Of a DNA stretch of 64,000 nt, positions 1-8,763 are shown one piece after another. The notes beneath the pieces are model-generated. The model did not search any database, had not been told where the DNA came from, and saw only the letters and a list, made by a program, of their open reading frames with translations. The stretch comes from Blastomussa wellsi (Eukaryota; Cnidaria; Anthozoa; Scleractinia; Plerogyridae): assembly GCA_947652115.1 (NCBI GenBank), contig OX393561.1, positions 24,561,878-24,625,877 of the forward strand. The letters are read 5' to 3'. A program made the translations under genes and the position numbers. Position 1 is the stretch's first letter. Each line of letters begins with the position of its first letter.

Positions 1-29
1 ATCTGCATACACCTCACTAGCGACATGCT

Positions 30-326
30 TTAAAAGTTTCGTTCAGTCCTCTCCAAAAGCCTGCACCGTTTTGAGAATGAAGATGGTCTCGCCTCTTTTA
101 GAGAATGAGCGCGAGATCCGATTACTCTTAAAGGTATTTTGTGTCTACGAAGCTTTTGTACGGTTGACGATTTCACAGGTATGTTCCGTTTAAGAAGATT
201 TAAGACCATCTCGCTGACAGCGTTGATTTGATCTTTGTTTGCTTTCAGAAGCAATTCTTGACGTTTGAGCCTGTTTCCCTCTTTCAATAAATTGGAGAGA
301 AATTTCCTCTCTTTTCGAATTAGCAT
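30..326 (-). CDS. Small basic virus protein, duplicate copy
   Basis: This is an exact duplicate of the 98-residue ORF at 4,383-4,679, described there. It belongs to the left copy of the tandem duplication, so it is either a recent second copy or an assembly artefact. Confidence 0.5.
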   Translation of the reverse strand: MLIRKERKFLSNLLKEGNRLKRQELLLKANKDQINAVSEMVLNLLKRNIPVKSSTVQKLRRHKIPLRVIGSRAHSLKEARPSSFSKRCRLLERTERNF

Positions 327-334
327 CGTCTTTG

Positions 335-586
335 TCAGTTCTGTTTGTACCAGTCCACGTTGTCTTTAATTCCTTTTGCGGCTTGTCCACCTAGTTTTAA
401 AGCCAATGACGCCCATGTGGGAGCCGGTCCTGATAAAAACATTGAAGCTCCTTCAGCTATTTTGTCAATTAGATGTACACAATGTTTGGCTAATGCACCT
501 CCTTTTTGTTTTCGCACACCACGTTTTCGTACACTGCGTTTTTTTCGTCTTTGTTTTGGGATCGATCTTCTCTTTTTCACAGTCAT
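335..586 (-). CDS. Basic core-like protein with KGG site, duplicate copy
   Basis: This is an exact duplicate of the 83-residue ORF at 4,688-4,939: an Arg/Lys-rich N-terminus ending in KQKGGAL, then a short hydrophobic domain. See that entry. Confidence 0.55.
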   Translation of the reverse strand: MTVKKRRSIPKQRRKKRSVRKRGVRKQKGGALAKHCVHLIDKIAEGASMFLSGPAPTWASLALKLGGQAAKGIKDNVDWYKQN

Positions 587-834
587 GTCAAAATGTTAAC
601 TCTTTTTACGAGTTTTCCGTTTTGAAGCTTTTTTGCACCTTTTACGGCAAGGTGTCCAGCTATGCCTGACAAAGCTCCTGTTGCTATTGCTTTTCCAGCA
701 GCCGCTAAAGCTGGAATGACTGCTGCAACAGGTAGAAAACCTCCTTTCTGTTTTCGTTTTCTTTTTTTTAAACTGTGTGAAATTGTTCGCGCAGCGTTTC
801 AGTATACATCATCTCGCCTTTTTCGTTTCACCAT
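583..834 (-). pseudogene. Basic core-like protein with internal stop, duplicate copy
   Basis: This duplicates 4,936-5,187, including the in-frame TGA at codon 12 seen in that copy. The shared lesion shows that the stop predates the duplication. Confidence 0.5.
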
Positions 835-839
835 TGTTC

Positions 840-1354
840 TCAGGGAGTCACTCTTGTTGAAGTGCGGCGTATGCTTGGAGGACCACCTTCTTTATATGTT
901 GTGGTGATTGTGTTTGTTGTTGTTATACTCCCTATTCGTCTTTGCGCTGCAGCTGCTCTTTGATCTTCCAATAACATCTGCAATTCACGTTGCAACTGAG
1001 GTTGACCCATTTGACCTGTTCTTGTGCTTCTCATGTTTGTCTCTGTTCTCCCCGTTTGTCTTCGAACAGTTCTCCCTCTGACAGATCTTTGAGCTCGTCT
1101 TGTAGGTCTTTGAGAGTTTGATGTTGAAGGTGTAGCTAAATGAATTACTGGAGGTGTTGTTGCAGCAGTGGATGGAACGCCCACACCTGCAGGGGTGGTC
1201 GGTGTTGACGTTGTGGTTGTTCTGGGAGTGCCAACACCTGGAGAAGTGATTAATTCTAATTGACGAGCATTTTCACTGTCAATGGTGGTTAAAAACTCGT
1301 CGTCAAGCTGATCAAACCTTAATCCTGATAAGTCTAAAGCTTCATCAAATAGGT
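840..1354 (-). pseudogene. 3' part of the transposon-split virus gene, duplicate copy
   Basis: This duplicates 5,193-5,707. The reading frame runs from the transposon target site (AAATAGGT, 1,347-1,354) to the stop near 840. Its first exon-like part is absent because the copy ends inside the IS3EU terminal repeat. Confidence 0.6.
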
Positions 1355-1475
1355 ATGGCGCGGCAAATAGGACAAATCGAAGTGTGTGGCCTTTAAAGTG
1401 AATAGAACACCTTTAAAGCGAAGACCTACACCTTTAAAGTGAAGACCTACCCCTTTAAAGTGATGAGGCATTCCG
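1355..1475 (+). mobile_element. Stranded fragment of IS3EU terminal repeat
   Basis: The sequence starts ATGGCGCGGCAAATAGG and contains the CCTTTAAAGTGAA repeats of the element at 5,708. It ends abruptly at 1,475 where the tandem-duplication junction falls. There is no transposon body and no second end. Confidence 0.85.
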
Positions 1476-2480
1476 ATTTGCAAATTGGACAATATAACCA
1501 TATTATGTATACTTTATAGTTTTCCTCCATCCAGAGAGGTGGCAAATGTTGAAATTCCGGTCTCCTGTGTGGAGAAGAAAGGAATCAATGTTATTTTTTA
1601 ATTTAGAGGGTGTTGTCTTCGACTTCTGTTCGTTTGGTGTGAGTTTTTGCATTCACCTTTTTTCTCTTCTTGTTTTTTAGTTCGTTGCGATGCTGTATGT
1701 GTCTGACAAGACGGACGATCTCGTTTGCATTTTCTACGGTCACGTGTATTCCTAAGGGACTGAAATGGAGATGATGTTGTTTACCTTCTTCCTTTCTGCT
1801 GAAATTTGGTGTTAGAACTTTACATCTGTTGTGATAGATAGAATGTGTAAAACGATCTCCCTATCACTGCAGACAAAAAGTAGTAACAATTATTCCTTGT
1901 TGTATGGTGTCAAAACTTTTATCCGTAGTGAAAGAGAGATTCTTAAAAATCAACTCTTCCGCTACGTAAAACAGTGGTGACATTTTTCCTTCACAAGTTA
2001 TTGATGATTCATTACTCTCAGTCACAGTTGTTCTTGCTTGTTGCAAGAAAAGAGAAAAGATGAATTAGGCAATGGAAGTTTTAAACGTCCTGGCCGCATT
2101 CACCTTTTTCTGTTCTCGCTCTTTTCCACATCATGTCAAAATGGTGGATCCTGTTTGCAGAATCTGCTTCAGCAAGTACGCCTAAGGGTCTGAAAGTGTT
2201 GTTCTGTCAGAACTTTTTCTCGTAGTGACAGGTAGGTGAATTAAAATCAACTCCCTTCCACTACAAGAAAAAGTGGTGACAATTGTCTTTATTTCACTAC
2301 AAGTTTTTAAATTCTTGACATGATACACAGTACATCGGAATTCCATAAAGGTTTAAAGTTAAGGCATCCTCTGTGCAATCACCGCAACAGAGAAAAAAGA
2401 AGAATTCGTGGTCACGCATTTCACTGAATATGATGTAACCACTGTTTAGAGAAAAAATCAATTATGTTAGTTTTGTTCAT
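1476..2480 (-). pseudogene. Remnant of a spliced zinc-module virus gene
   Basis: No long ORF is present, but several exon-like pieces read on the minus strand. At 2,478-2,308, after a TCTAAACAG-type acceptor, there is a segment with CCGDC and CVSC pairs, which looks like a zinc ribbon. Two related modules follow at about 2,330-2,150 and 2,010-1,700, each with a TC-x-x-K start, an ELI-F/L strand pair, a TT-x-K-S-D turn and a later PLG-[IV] motif. The last piece ends in a very basic tail near 1,617. The repeated-exon style resembles the spliced gene at 31,829-33,805. Function is unknown, and boundaries are approximate because no splice evidence exists. Confidence 0.35.
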
Positions 2481-2529
2481 TTCCGAATTTGTTTTTTCTA
2501 CATTTTCAATGATTGCACTTTTTGGTTAA

Positions 2530-2742
2530 TTAACGAATCCACCATTCTAATCCTTCTACACACAAGAACACGTTTTTTCTTAATTCTTTTTTTACAATTA
2601 TTTCTTGTTTTCTTGCTAGCGTTGTTCCCATTAAAATTAGACTTCTCGGGAATAATCTGTTGTCGTCAGGATCTTCAAGAGGATATCTGAAGATAAAATG
2701 TTCGTCCAAAAAAGGACTCAATATCCCAAATAGAGATTCCAT
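2530..2742 (-). CDS. Small uncharacterised ORF in virus left arm
   Basis: This 70-residue ORF starts with a true ATG and has aromatic and acidic stretches (FLDEHFIFRYPLEDPDD). I do not recognise it. It lies between zinc-module pieces on the same strand and may be another exon or a small accessory gene. No Shine-Dalgarno-type or clear TATA element helps choose the start. Confidence 0.25.
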   Translation of the reverse strand: MESLFGILSPFLDEHFIFRYPLEDPDDNRLFPRSLILMGTTLARKQEIIVKKELRKNVFLCVEGLEWWIR

Positions 2743-2774
2743 GTTCTTTATTTAATTTTGCACATTCTGTACAC

Positions 2775-2978
2775 TTAAACGTTAAAGTTGAAGTTGGCTT
2801 CATTGATCTGAAAAAAATCATAGATTCCTAACATTATCGGTATTAGATCTCTTTCTCTGTTTTCTTTTAATTGTCTTTTTAGTATACATCTTGTGCATTC
2901 CACTTTTCCTTTTTTAATTCGTTTTGTGAACAAGTTGCATCCTTTGCAATGAATGCTTAAATCAGTTATTATATACAT
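2775..2978 (-). CDS. Small CxxC zinc-ribbon protein
   Basis: A 67-residue ORF has CKGC at residues 11-14 and CTRC at about 28-31, with basic residues between and after them, which fits one treble-clef or ribbon zinc site. It stays in line with other minus-strand pieces that carry paired CxxC motifs. It could be a standalone small protein or the first exon of the spliced remnant to its left. Function is unknown. Confidence 0.35.
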   Translation of the reverse strand: MYIITDLSIHCKGCNLFTKRIKKGKVECTRCILKRQLKENRERDLIPIMLGIYDFFQINEANFNFNV

Positions 2979-3196
2979 TCCATTCTTGATCTGGTATTTC
3001 CTATGTTAAAATGGAAAAAACAAAAAAGAATTATCCTCGTGTGAAGCAAAACATGCTATGCAAAGGAAAAAATTTTGCATTCGAAACAATGACGGACTGT
3101 GGATTATTCTCCCCCTGCATCTTGGACATACATAACTTAAGTCGTTTACTCTGTTTTCCTTGTTTTGTCTTCTTTCACTGTTGAAATTAATGAAAA

Positions 3197-3571
3197 TTAC
3201 AATTTTAGTGTTTTTTTCGCCTGCATTATTTTTTTCACTATTGTTTCAGTCCGAGTCTTTTTTCCAGGTAAACAGTCAATTGCTTTTATCATTTTAGCAT
3301 CCGCCTTTAACTTGTCACTGTGGTTGGGTGCTCTACCATAATCAATGTCATGTTGTTTCGCAATTCGGTCTAGTCGGTTTATGCCCTTGTCGCCTCTGGC
3401 TAATCTCTTTTTCAAATGTGTTCCAGGCCCAAGAAATTGATATCCTGGCATGTGAAATTCAATTCCAGTTTTCCCAAGCCACTTTTGTACATCTAACGCG
3501 CCACCACGTGTTGTCTTTTTCCCTCTAGGTTTTGCTCTTTTTCCCTTTCTTTTTGCTTTTGCTCGTCCCAT
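3197..3571 (-). CDS. Phospholipase A2-like virion protein
   Basis: This 124-residue protein has a basic N-terminus (about residues 1-22) ending in TTRGG, followed by a compact domain. The phospholipase A2 signature is visible. A calcium-loop-like YQFLGPGT is followed by a hydrophilic stretch and then the catalytic pair in KQHDIDYG, as in the parvovirus VP1-unique-region family. In known viruses this activity helps virions breach endosomal membranes; here that role is inferred from family only. The double glycine before ALDV resembles sites cut by adenovirus-type proteases, and an intact such protease is encoded at 29,533. The start overlaps the end of the upstream gene at 3,525, as expected for tightly packed viral genes. 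The ORF appears intact. Confidence 0.75.
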   Translation of the reverse strand: MGRAKAKRKGKRAKPRGKKTTRGGALDVQKWLGKTGIEFHMPGYQFLGPGTHLKKRLARGDKGINRLDRIAKQHDIDYGRAPNHSDKLKADAKMIKAIDCLPGKKTRTETIVKKIMQAKKTLKL

Positions 3572-4068
3572 ACCACTCTTCGTATTCGTCTAGTTGTGAG
3601 AATGAAGGTTGTGTTGTTTTCTTCTTTGATCTAGTTTCAGGAGGAGTGTAAGGCGGCGTTGGTAGGTCGCTTGTTGACGTTTTCTTTTTTCCACTTTTTG
3701 CCTGCTTCAATGACAAGGATGTTAATCGGTGTAACTGTTCCTCGTGAAGTTTGGTTGAATGTGAAGTGTTTCGATCTAAATTCTTCAATATATTTTCTAT
3801 CGGGTTATGTAACAGATCCTCATCTCCCTCATCCATTCCAGCAGGTAAAGCGCTTTGTCTCAGTTTTTTATTTAACCGCCAAACTTGATGGGCAAGAGGT
3901 TTTGTTCTTTTCACAGCAATCCCGGCTGGTAATTTGTCTTCTAATATTTGCTTCTCTGCTGATAATCGTGCTGCTTTGTTCAGTAAGGCACTGTCTGTTA
4001 ACTTTCCCTTGTAAGCTGGTTAGTTTGTCAAATTCACTCTTCGGTACCATAATCATTTCATTCGTCAT
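3525..4068 (-). pseudogene. Virion-type protein with frameshift
   Basis: Two overlapping frames form one gene. The first (4,068 to about 3,868) starts with a true ATG and has a short hydrophilic domain. The second (3,914 to 3,525) begins at the KRTKPLAHQVWRL segment, continues through an acidic patch and a Pro/Thr linker (PTPPYTPPE), and ends in a Lys-rich tail. The frame changes near 3,900-3,950. From memory, similar architecture occurs next to the PLA2 gene in cnidarian Polinton/adintovirus elements, where it is taken to be a minor virion protein; this is inference. The ATG overlaps the stop of the gene at 4,065. Confidence 0.5.
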
Positions 4069-4379
4069 GTTTTGTTGATGTACTTCTCATACGCTATCTT
4101 GTAGAAAGCAAGTTGCTCTTCTTCGGCCGCCTTTATACGCGTTTCTTTCTCAGTCTTCAAACATTCTTGACAGAGTACGATGGTTTTTCCCGTATCAAAT
4201 TTCTTTTTTGTTTCTTCATCACAGTCTGGACATAATTCCGTTTTACCCCATGCTCGTATTCGATCATTGTATGCTTGGGAATGTTGAAGAGCTTCTTTGA
4301 GGTCTTTGATTTCTTCTTTTAAATATGTGATTTGATGATTCAACTGCGTTATGATCTGCATACACCTCACTAGCGACAT
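4065..4379 (-). CDS. Coiled-coil protein with CxxC zinc pair
   Basis: This 104-residue ORF starts with a true ATG. Residues about 8-40 form a heptad-like, Leu/Glu/Lys-rich coiled coil. CPDC (about 51-54) and CQEC (about 70-73) make a probable zinc ribbon, followed by a charged helix. It overlaps the next gene by 4 nt in the ATGA style. Nothing is broken. The role is not known; size, strand and packing suggest a small structural or assembly protein of the provirus. Confidence 0.5.
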   Translation of the reverse strand: MSLVRCMQIITQLNHQITYLKEEIKDLKEALQHSQAYNDRIRAWGKTELCPDCDEETKKKFDTGKTIVLCQECLKTEKETRIKAAEEEQLAFYKIAYEKYINKT

Positions 4380-4382
4380 GCT

Positions 4383-4679
4383 TTAAAAGTTTCGTTCAGT
4401 CCTCTCCAAAAGCCTGCACCGTTTTGAGAATGAAGATGGTCTCGCCTCTTTTAGAGAATGAGCGCGAGATCCGATTACTCTTAAAGGTATTTTGTGTCTA
4501 CGAAGCTTTTGTACGGTTGACGATTTCACAGGTATGTTCCGTTTAAGAAGATTTAAGACCATCTCGCTGACAGCGTTGATTTGATCTTTGTTTGCTTTCA
4601 GAAGCAATTCTTGACGTTTGAGCCTGTTTCCCTCTTTCAATAAATTGGAGAGAAATTTCCTCTCTTTTCGAATTAGCAT
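4383..4679 (-). CDS. Small basic virus protein
   Basis: This 98-residue ORF is rich in Lys, Arg and Leu, with helical character throughout (NAVSEMVLNLLKRNIPV, then a basic helix). It lies in the row of small basic minus-strand genes between the split gene and the coiled-coil gene. The C-terminal 25 residues look compositionally different, so a frameshift near the end is possible. An identical copy lies at 30-326. A core or DNA-binding role is plausible from charge and context only. Confidence 0.45.
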   Translation of the reverse strand: MLIRKERKFLSNLLKEGNRLKRQELLLKANKDQINAVSEMVLNLLKRNIPVKSSTVQKLRRHKIPLRVIGSRAHSLKEARPSSFSKRCRLLERTERNF

Positions 4680-4687
4680 CGTCTTTG

Positions 4688-4939
4688 TCAGTTCTGTTTG
4701 TACCAGTCCACGTTGTCTTTAATTCCTTTTGCGGCTTGTCCACCTAGTTTTAAAGCCAATGACGCCCATGTGGGAGCCGGTCCTGATAAAAACATTGAAG
4801 CTCCTTCAGCTATTTTGTCAATTAGATGTACACAATGTTTGGCTAATGCACCTCCTTTTTGTTTTCGCACACCACGTTTTCGTACACTGCGTTTTTTTCG
4901 TCTTTGTTTTGGGATCGATCTTCTCTTTTTCACAGTCAT
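4688..4939 (-). CDS. Basic core-like protein with KGG processing-type site
   Basis: This 83-residue ORF starts at an ATG that overlaps the upstream stop (ATGA). Residues 1-29 are almost all Lys/Arg and end in RKQKGG. The rest is a small hydrophobic domain (ALAKHCVHLIDKIAEG and onward). Adenovirus core precursors have the same layout and are cut after Gly-Gly by the viral protease. Three neighbours (3,197, 4,936, 27,857) share this arrangement. I infer a genome-condensing virion protein. The copy at 335-586 is identical. Confidence 0.6.
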   Translation of the reverse strand: MTVKKRRSIPKQRRKKRSVRKRGVRKQKGGALAKHCVHLIDKIAEGASMFLSGPAPTWASLALKLGGQAAKGIKDNVDWYKQN

Positions 4940-5187
4940 GTCAAAATGTTAACTCTTTTTACGAGTTTTCCGTTTTGAAGCTTTTTTGCACCTTTTACGG
5001 CAAGGTGTCCAGCTATGCCTGACAAAGCTCCTGTTGCTATTGCTTTTCCAGCAGCCGCTAAAGCTGGAATGACTGCTGCAACAGGTAGAAAACCTCCTTT
5101 CTGTTTTCGTTTTCTTTTTTTTAAACTGTGTGAAATTGTTCGCGCAGCGTTTCAGTATACATCATCTCGCCTTTTTCGTTTCACCAT
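4936..5187 (-). pseudogene. Basic core-like protein with early stop
   Basis: The frame from the ATG at 5,187 is 84 codons long with a TGA at codon 12 (5,152-5,154). Downstream there is a very basic segment ending KRKQKGGF, then an Ala/Gly-rich hydrophobic stretch that could span a membrane (AALAAAGKAIATG region), then a basic tail. The KGG-F junction again looks like an adenain-type cleavage site. Translation could in principle start elsewhere, but I see no ATG after the stop before the basic segment, so I call it broken. Confidence 0.55.
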
Positions 5188-5192
5188 TGTTC

Positions 5193-5707
5193 TCAGGGAG
5201 TCACTCTTGTTGAAGTGCGGCGTATGCTTGGAGGACCACCTTCTTTATATGTTGTGGTGATTGTGTTTGTTGTTGTTATACTCCCTATTCGTCTTTGCGC
5301 TGCAGCTGCTCTTTGATCTTCCAATAACATCTGCAATTCACGTTGCAACTGAGGTTGACCCATTTGACCTGTTCTTGTGCTTCTCATGTTTGTCTCTGTT
5401 CTCCCCGTTTGTCTTCGAACAGTTCTCCCTCTGACAGATCTTTGAGCTCGTCTTGTAGGTCTTTGAGAGTTTGATGTTGAAGGTGTAGCTAAATGAATTA
5501 CTGGAGGTGTTGTTGCAGCAGTGGATGGAACGCCCACACCTGCAGGGGTGGTCGGTGTTGACGTTGTGGTTGTTCTGGGAGTGCCAACACCTGGAGAAGT
5601 GATTAATTCTAATTGACGAGCATTTTCACTGTCAATGGTGGTTAAAAACTCGTCGTCAAGCTGATCAAACCTTAATCCTGATAAGTCTAAAGCTTCATCA
5701 AATAGGT
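5193..5707 (-). pseudogene. Virus gene split by the IS3EU transposon (3' part)
   Basis: The open frame enters from the target duplication at 5,700-5,707 and runs to a stop near 5,193. It encodes an acidic start, a long Thr/Pro/Gly linker (TPRTTTTSTPTTPAGVG) and a basic, Arg-rich and Gln-rich C-terminus. The 5' part is 35 nt at 23,144-23,178, beginning with an ATG 1 nt after the stop of the gene at 23,180. The two parts are in the same frame once one target copy is discounted, so the transposon split a gene that was otherwise open. The family is not recognised; the linker composition fits a virion or scaffold protein. Confidence 0.65.
5700..5707. repeat. Target-site duplication of IS3EU element (left)
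   Basis: AAATAGGT directly precedes the terminal ATGGCGCGG and is repeated at 23,143-23,150 just after the mirrored terminus. Confidence 0.9.
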
Positions 5708-6022
5708 ATGGCGCGGCAAATAGGACAAATCGAAGTGTGTGGCCTTTAAAGTGAATAGAACACCTTTAAAGCGAAGACCTACACCTTTAAAGTGAAGACC
5801 TACCCCTTTAAAGTGATGAGGCATTCCGTTAAAGTGAATACAAACACCTTTAAACTGAAGACCTACACTGCGTTGAAGTGAAGCTGAACGAAATGATCTC
5901 TAAAATGACAAGGAACATGTTCAAGTCAAAAAGGTTTGCTTTAAATTGACGAGGTACACCTTTGAAGAGACGAGGTGCACCTTTAAAGTGAGCATAGGCC
6001 CGCGGTTTAGAAAACAGCGGCT
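5708..6022 (+). repeat. Left terminal inverted repeat of IS3EU element
   Basis: These 315 nt are built from short degenerate units of the type CACCTTTAAAGTGAAGACC, with a unique block around 5,875-5,945. The inner edge ends AGAAAACAGCGGCT, matched in reverse at 22,722. Confidence 0.85.
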
Positions 6023-6072
6023 ACCCATAATGGGCATGAGTCAAGGACATGAGCGGATCTCAAATATCCAAT

Positions 6073-8182
6073 ATGGCGGAAGTCGTTTCTCAGAGAATAA
6101 CGAACGAATTGACTCGGCTGTATGCTGCTTTGAACGAAGTAGCTAACAGGGCGGTTGTCACATCTGATGATATACAGTATTTCATAAACTGCCTGGAACA
6201 TTTTCATCGTCATCTTCTTCGATTAAGCGAAAGTGGTTTTGTAACAGCACATTCCGTGAGGATTTTGCAAGATGCTCTTAGCGGCCTTCGAGACAGCGGA
6301 ATGCCCGAAGATTTAATTCCTGCACCGGGTTCGAACATGCACCTGTATCAAGAAAAACCCCTAGGGAGACCTAAATACTTCCTTAGTAGGGATCAGTTAG
6401 AATTCCTGTTGTCTTTGGGATTCAACAAGACCCAGTTGTCAGAAATGCTGGGTATGTCTGCGCGTACCATTCAGCGTCGAATGGCAGAGTACGGCTTGTC
6501 AAGCAATAACTATTCTGACCTTTCAGAAGAAGAACTGGATCGTATGGTGACAGAAATTAAAGAGCAATTTCCTCGAGCTGGATATCGACAGGTTCTTGCA
6601 ATTCTAAAATCCCATGGTGTTTTTGTGCGGGAACATGAATTAAGAGACAGCGTTCAACGATGTGATCCTTTGGGTACCTCCCTAAGATGGTTTGCCACAA
6701 TTGAAAGGCGACAATACAGTGTCCGGGGGCCTTTAGAGCTATGGCATATGGATGGGAACCATAAGCTGATCAGGTGAATGTGCAGTACATTATATGACCA
6801 AAAATGCAGTTTTTCTCCAAGGCATTGCCAAGGTTTATAATCAAAGGCAACTGTTCTGTTCATGCTTTTTACTGACCGACCCTGATGCAAATACCAGAGA
6901 AAGTGAGGGAAAATAGGAGTCTTGATGGTAATATTTTCCAAGTTATCCCAAACTTGCTCCGTTGTTTGTATCAGGAGGTGACTATTTTCCAAACAAACAA
7001 AATGCGGAGAAATATCATACAGGTAGCCAAGTTTGCATACCCCATAGAAAACCCACTGACCTCGTGCATTTTTCAAACAAAACTTGGTAAGATTTTCTGA
7101 AGTTGCTGCACATACAAGAGAATTTAGACTAGAACACCAACAGGGTTAGGGGAAGCAGTCCATAGTGAAAGTTCGCTTCCCTCACCTTGTTATGGCGGAT
7201 CAAAGACAAAATTACATTATAATTTATTATCCATTTTCATAGGTGGCGAATGGTTCTGCATGGTGCAATTGATGGATACTCTCGTTTGGTTGTCTTTCTT
7301 CATTGTTCAAATAACAATCGTGCTGAAACAGTGCTACAGTTGTTTATGAAAGCAATTACTGAGTTTGGCTTGCCATCTCGATTGCGGACTGATAAAGGTG
7401 GTGAGAACACAGCAGCTGCTTTGTACATGCTGCAACATCCTTTGAGGGGAACTGGACGAGGGAGTGTGATAGCTGGCAGTAGCACCCACAACCAAAGAAT
7501 CGAGAGGCTGTGGAGGGATGTTTTTGTATCAAACACTATTTTATCATCTTGAGGAACAAGGTGTTCTTGACCCACTAAATGAGGTTTATCTGCTTGCTCT
7601 TCACACAGTATTTTTATCCCGTGTTAACCGTCACCTGGACATTTGGAAAGGAGGTTGGAACAATCATAGCATGAGAACTGCAGGAAGCCTTTCTCCTCTC
7701 CAGCAGTTTGTCAGTGGAATGCTACAATTACGTGGTTCTGGTTTGGAAGTAGCCAAGGAAATGTTTTGTCAACTAGACAAGGCAAGTACATGTAACAAAG
7801 AATGTTGTCTATGTATTTAACAAGTACAGACTCTTCATAAACTTGAAATATGAAGATCCCAAATTTATGATGAAAACAGTATTTTTAGAGATGTTTTTAT
7901 ATTATTTGAATTATTATTCAACAGGAAGAAGTCTCCTCATATGGCATCGACTGGGATGGACCCATTCCCAATGAGTCTTCTCCCTCTGATGACTTTGAGC
8001 TAGTGGAAATTCCAAACATTGAAGTCAACGTTAGGGAAGAGCAACAGCAACAACTAAGTTTATTGGTTGATCCACTTAGTGACAGCGATTGTTATGGCAT
8101 TGATTTATATATTCAGGCACGTAACTTTCTGCACTCACTGACTGAATACAAGAACTGTATGCAATACTCCCACTGGGTATAA
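6073..8182 (+). pseudogene. IS3EU-type DDE integrase (transposase), spliced, one frameshift
   Basis: Exon 1 (6,073-6,773) starts at ATGGCGGAAG. It encodes a helical N-terminus, a DNA-binding helix-turn-helix region (KTQLSEMLGMSARTIQRRM), a helical linker and the first catalytic Asp in LWHMDGNHK. After a GT-AG intron, exon 2 (7,244-7,781) carries the second Asp (RTDKGGEN) and the Glu in [10 protein letters not shown] frameshift lies near 7,520 just past that Glu; the following frame is the conserved LFYHLEEQG region. The intron after 7,781 begins GC rather than GT (AAG/GCAAGT) and exon 3 starts at 7,925 with a YGIDWDGP motif typical of the family's tail. It would catalyse excision and insertion of the element. 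Confidence 0.75.
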
Positions 8183-8317
8183 ACTTACCCAATAAAGAAG
8201 GTATCACTAAATTGAGTAAACTGGTCTTAAAATGTAAATTTATCACCAGAGATGCTGATTGCTTAGTAAAAAGATATCCTGTGCATACTATATGTTATGC
8301 ATAATTTAAATAGTTAA

Positions 8318-8497
8318 GGTTAGCACACATGAGGGGACTAGTCCCTGCAACAAGTCGCAGGGACAAGTCCCATTGTCTGAACTGGCCATTTTTGCTTCAA
8401 AATCTAGTCGCAGTGACCATCTTTGGTCCCTGCAACTAGTCCCACGAATTCAAGCCAGTTTGAATTTTTGGGACCAGTCCCCTCATGTGTGCTGACC
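8318..8497. mobile_element. TTAA-type MITE, 180 bp
   Basis: Inverted ends GGTTAGCACACATGAGGGGA and their complement enclose a non-coding, partly palindromic core. TTAA flanks both sides (8,314-8,317 and 8,498-8,501). The right TTAA is also the left target site of the Kolobok element, so two TTAA-specific elements abut. Confidence 0.85.
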
Positions 8498-8763
8498 TTA
8501 AAGTGCATATGACACAAAATTTTTTTCCACATTTTTTGTTTCCATGATAAGTGTAATAAACGAAAAATGTTTTAGAAATGGCTAAAAAAAAATTTTTCCT
8601 ACGTTTTCTGTTGCCCAAAATACGATGTTTTCGCTTGTAAAAGTGTCCGGAGACTGGGAACTAGGATGCGTACTTGTGACGTCACAGTAATTGATTGCCG
8701 TCTCCAAGCTGCTAAAGTTAGAGTCATTTTGCCTATTTGTGTTTGTTTCTGTAACGTTTGCAA

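Larger units (their letters stand above)
1..1475. repeat. Left copy of a tandem duplication
   Basis: By reading, this stretch matches 4,354-5,828 with no difference that I noticed, at a constant offset of 4,353 nt. The match stops after GGCATTCCG: beyond 1,475 the sequence continues with viral DNA, whereas beyond 5,828 it continues into the IS3EU terminal repeat. This is the signature of a head-to-tail duplication of the unit 1,476-5,828, with the window opening inside the left copy. The copy includes 121 nt of the transposon end, so it formed after the transposon inserted, or is an assembly duplication. Confidence 0.9.
4354..5828. repeat. Right copy of the tandem duplication
   Basis: This is the partner of 1-1,475 (offset 4,353). 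It is the copy continuous with the complete IS3EU element, so it is the original arrangement. Confidence 0.9.

Noticed and set aside
345..669. Plus-strand ORFs opposite the small basic genes (also 4,698-5,022 and 662-907)
   Set aside because: They are antisense shadows of Lys/Arg-rich minus-strand genes and have Phe/Val/Cys-rich composition with no motif.
5716..6000. CRISPR-like array
   Set aside because: The short repeats are degenerate, lack uniform spacers, and coincide exactly with transposon TIRs.
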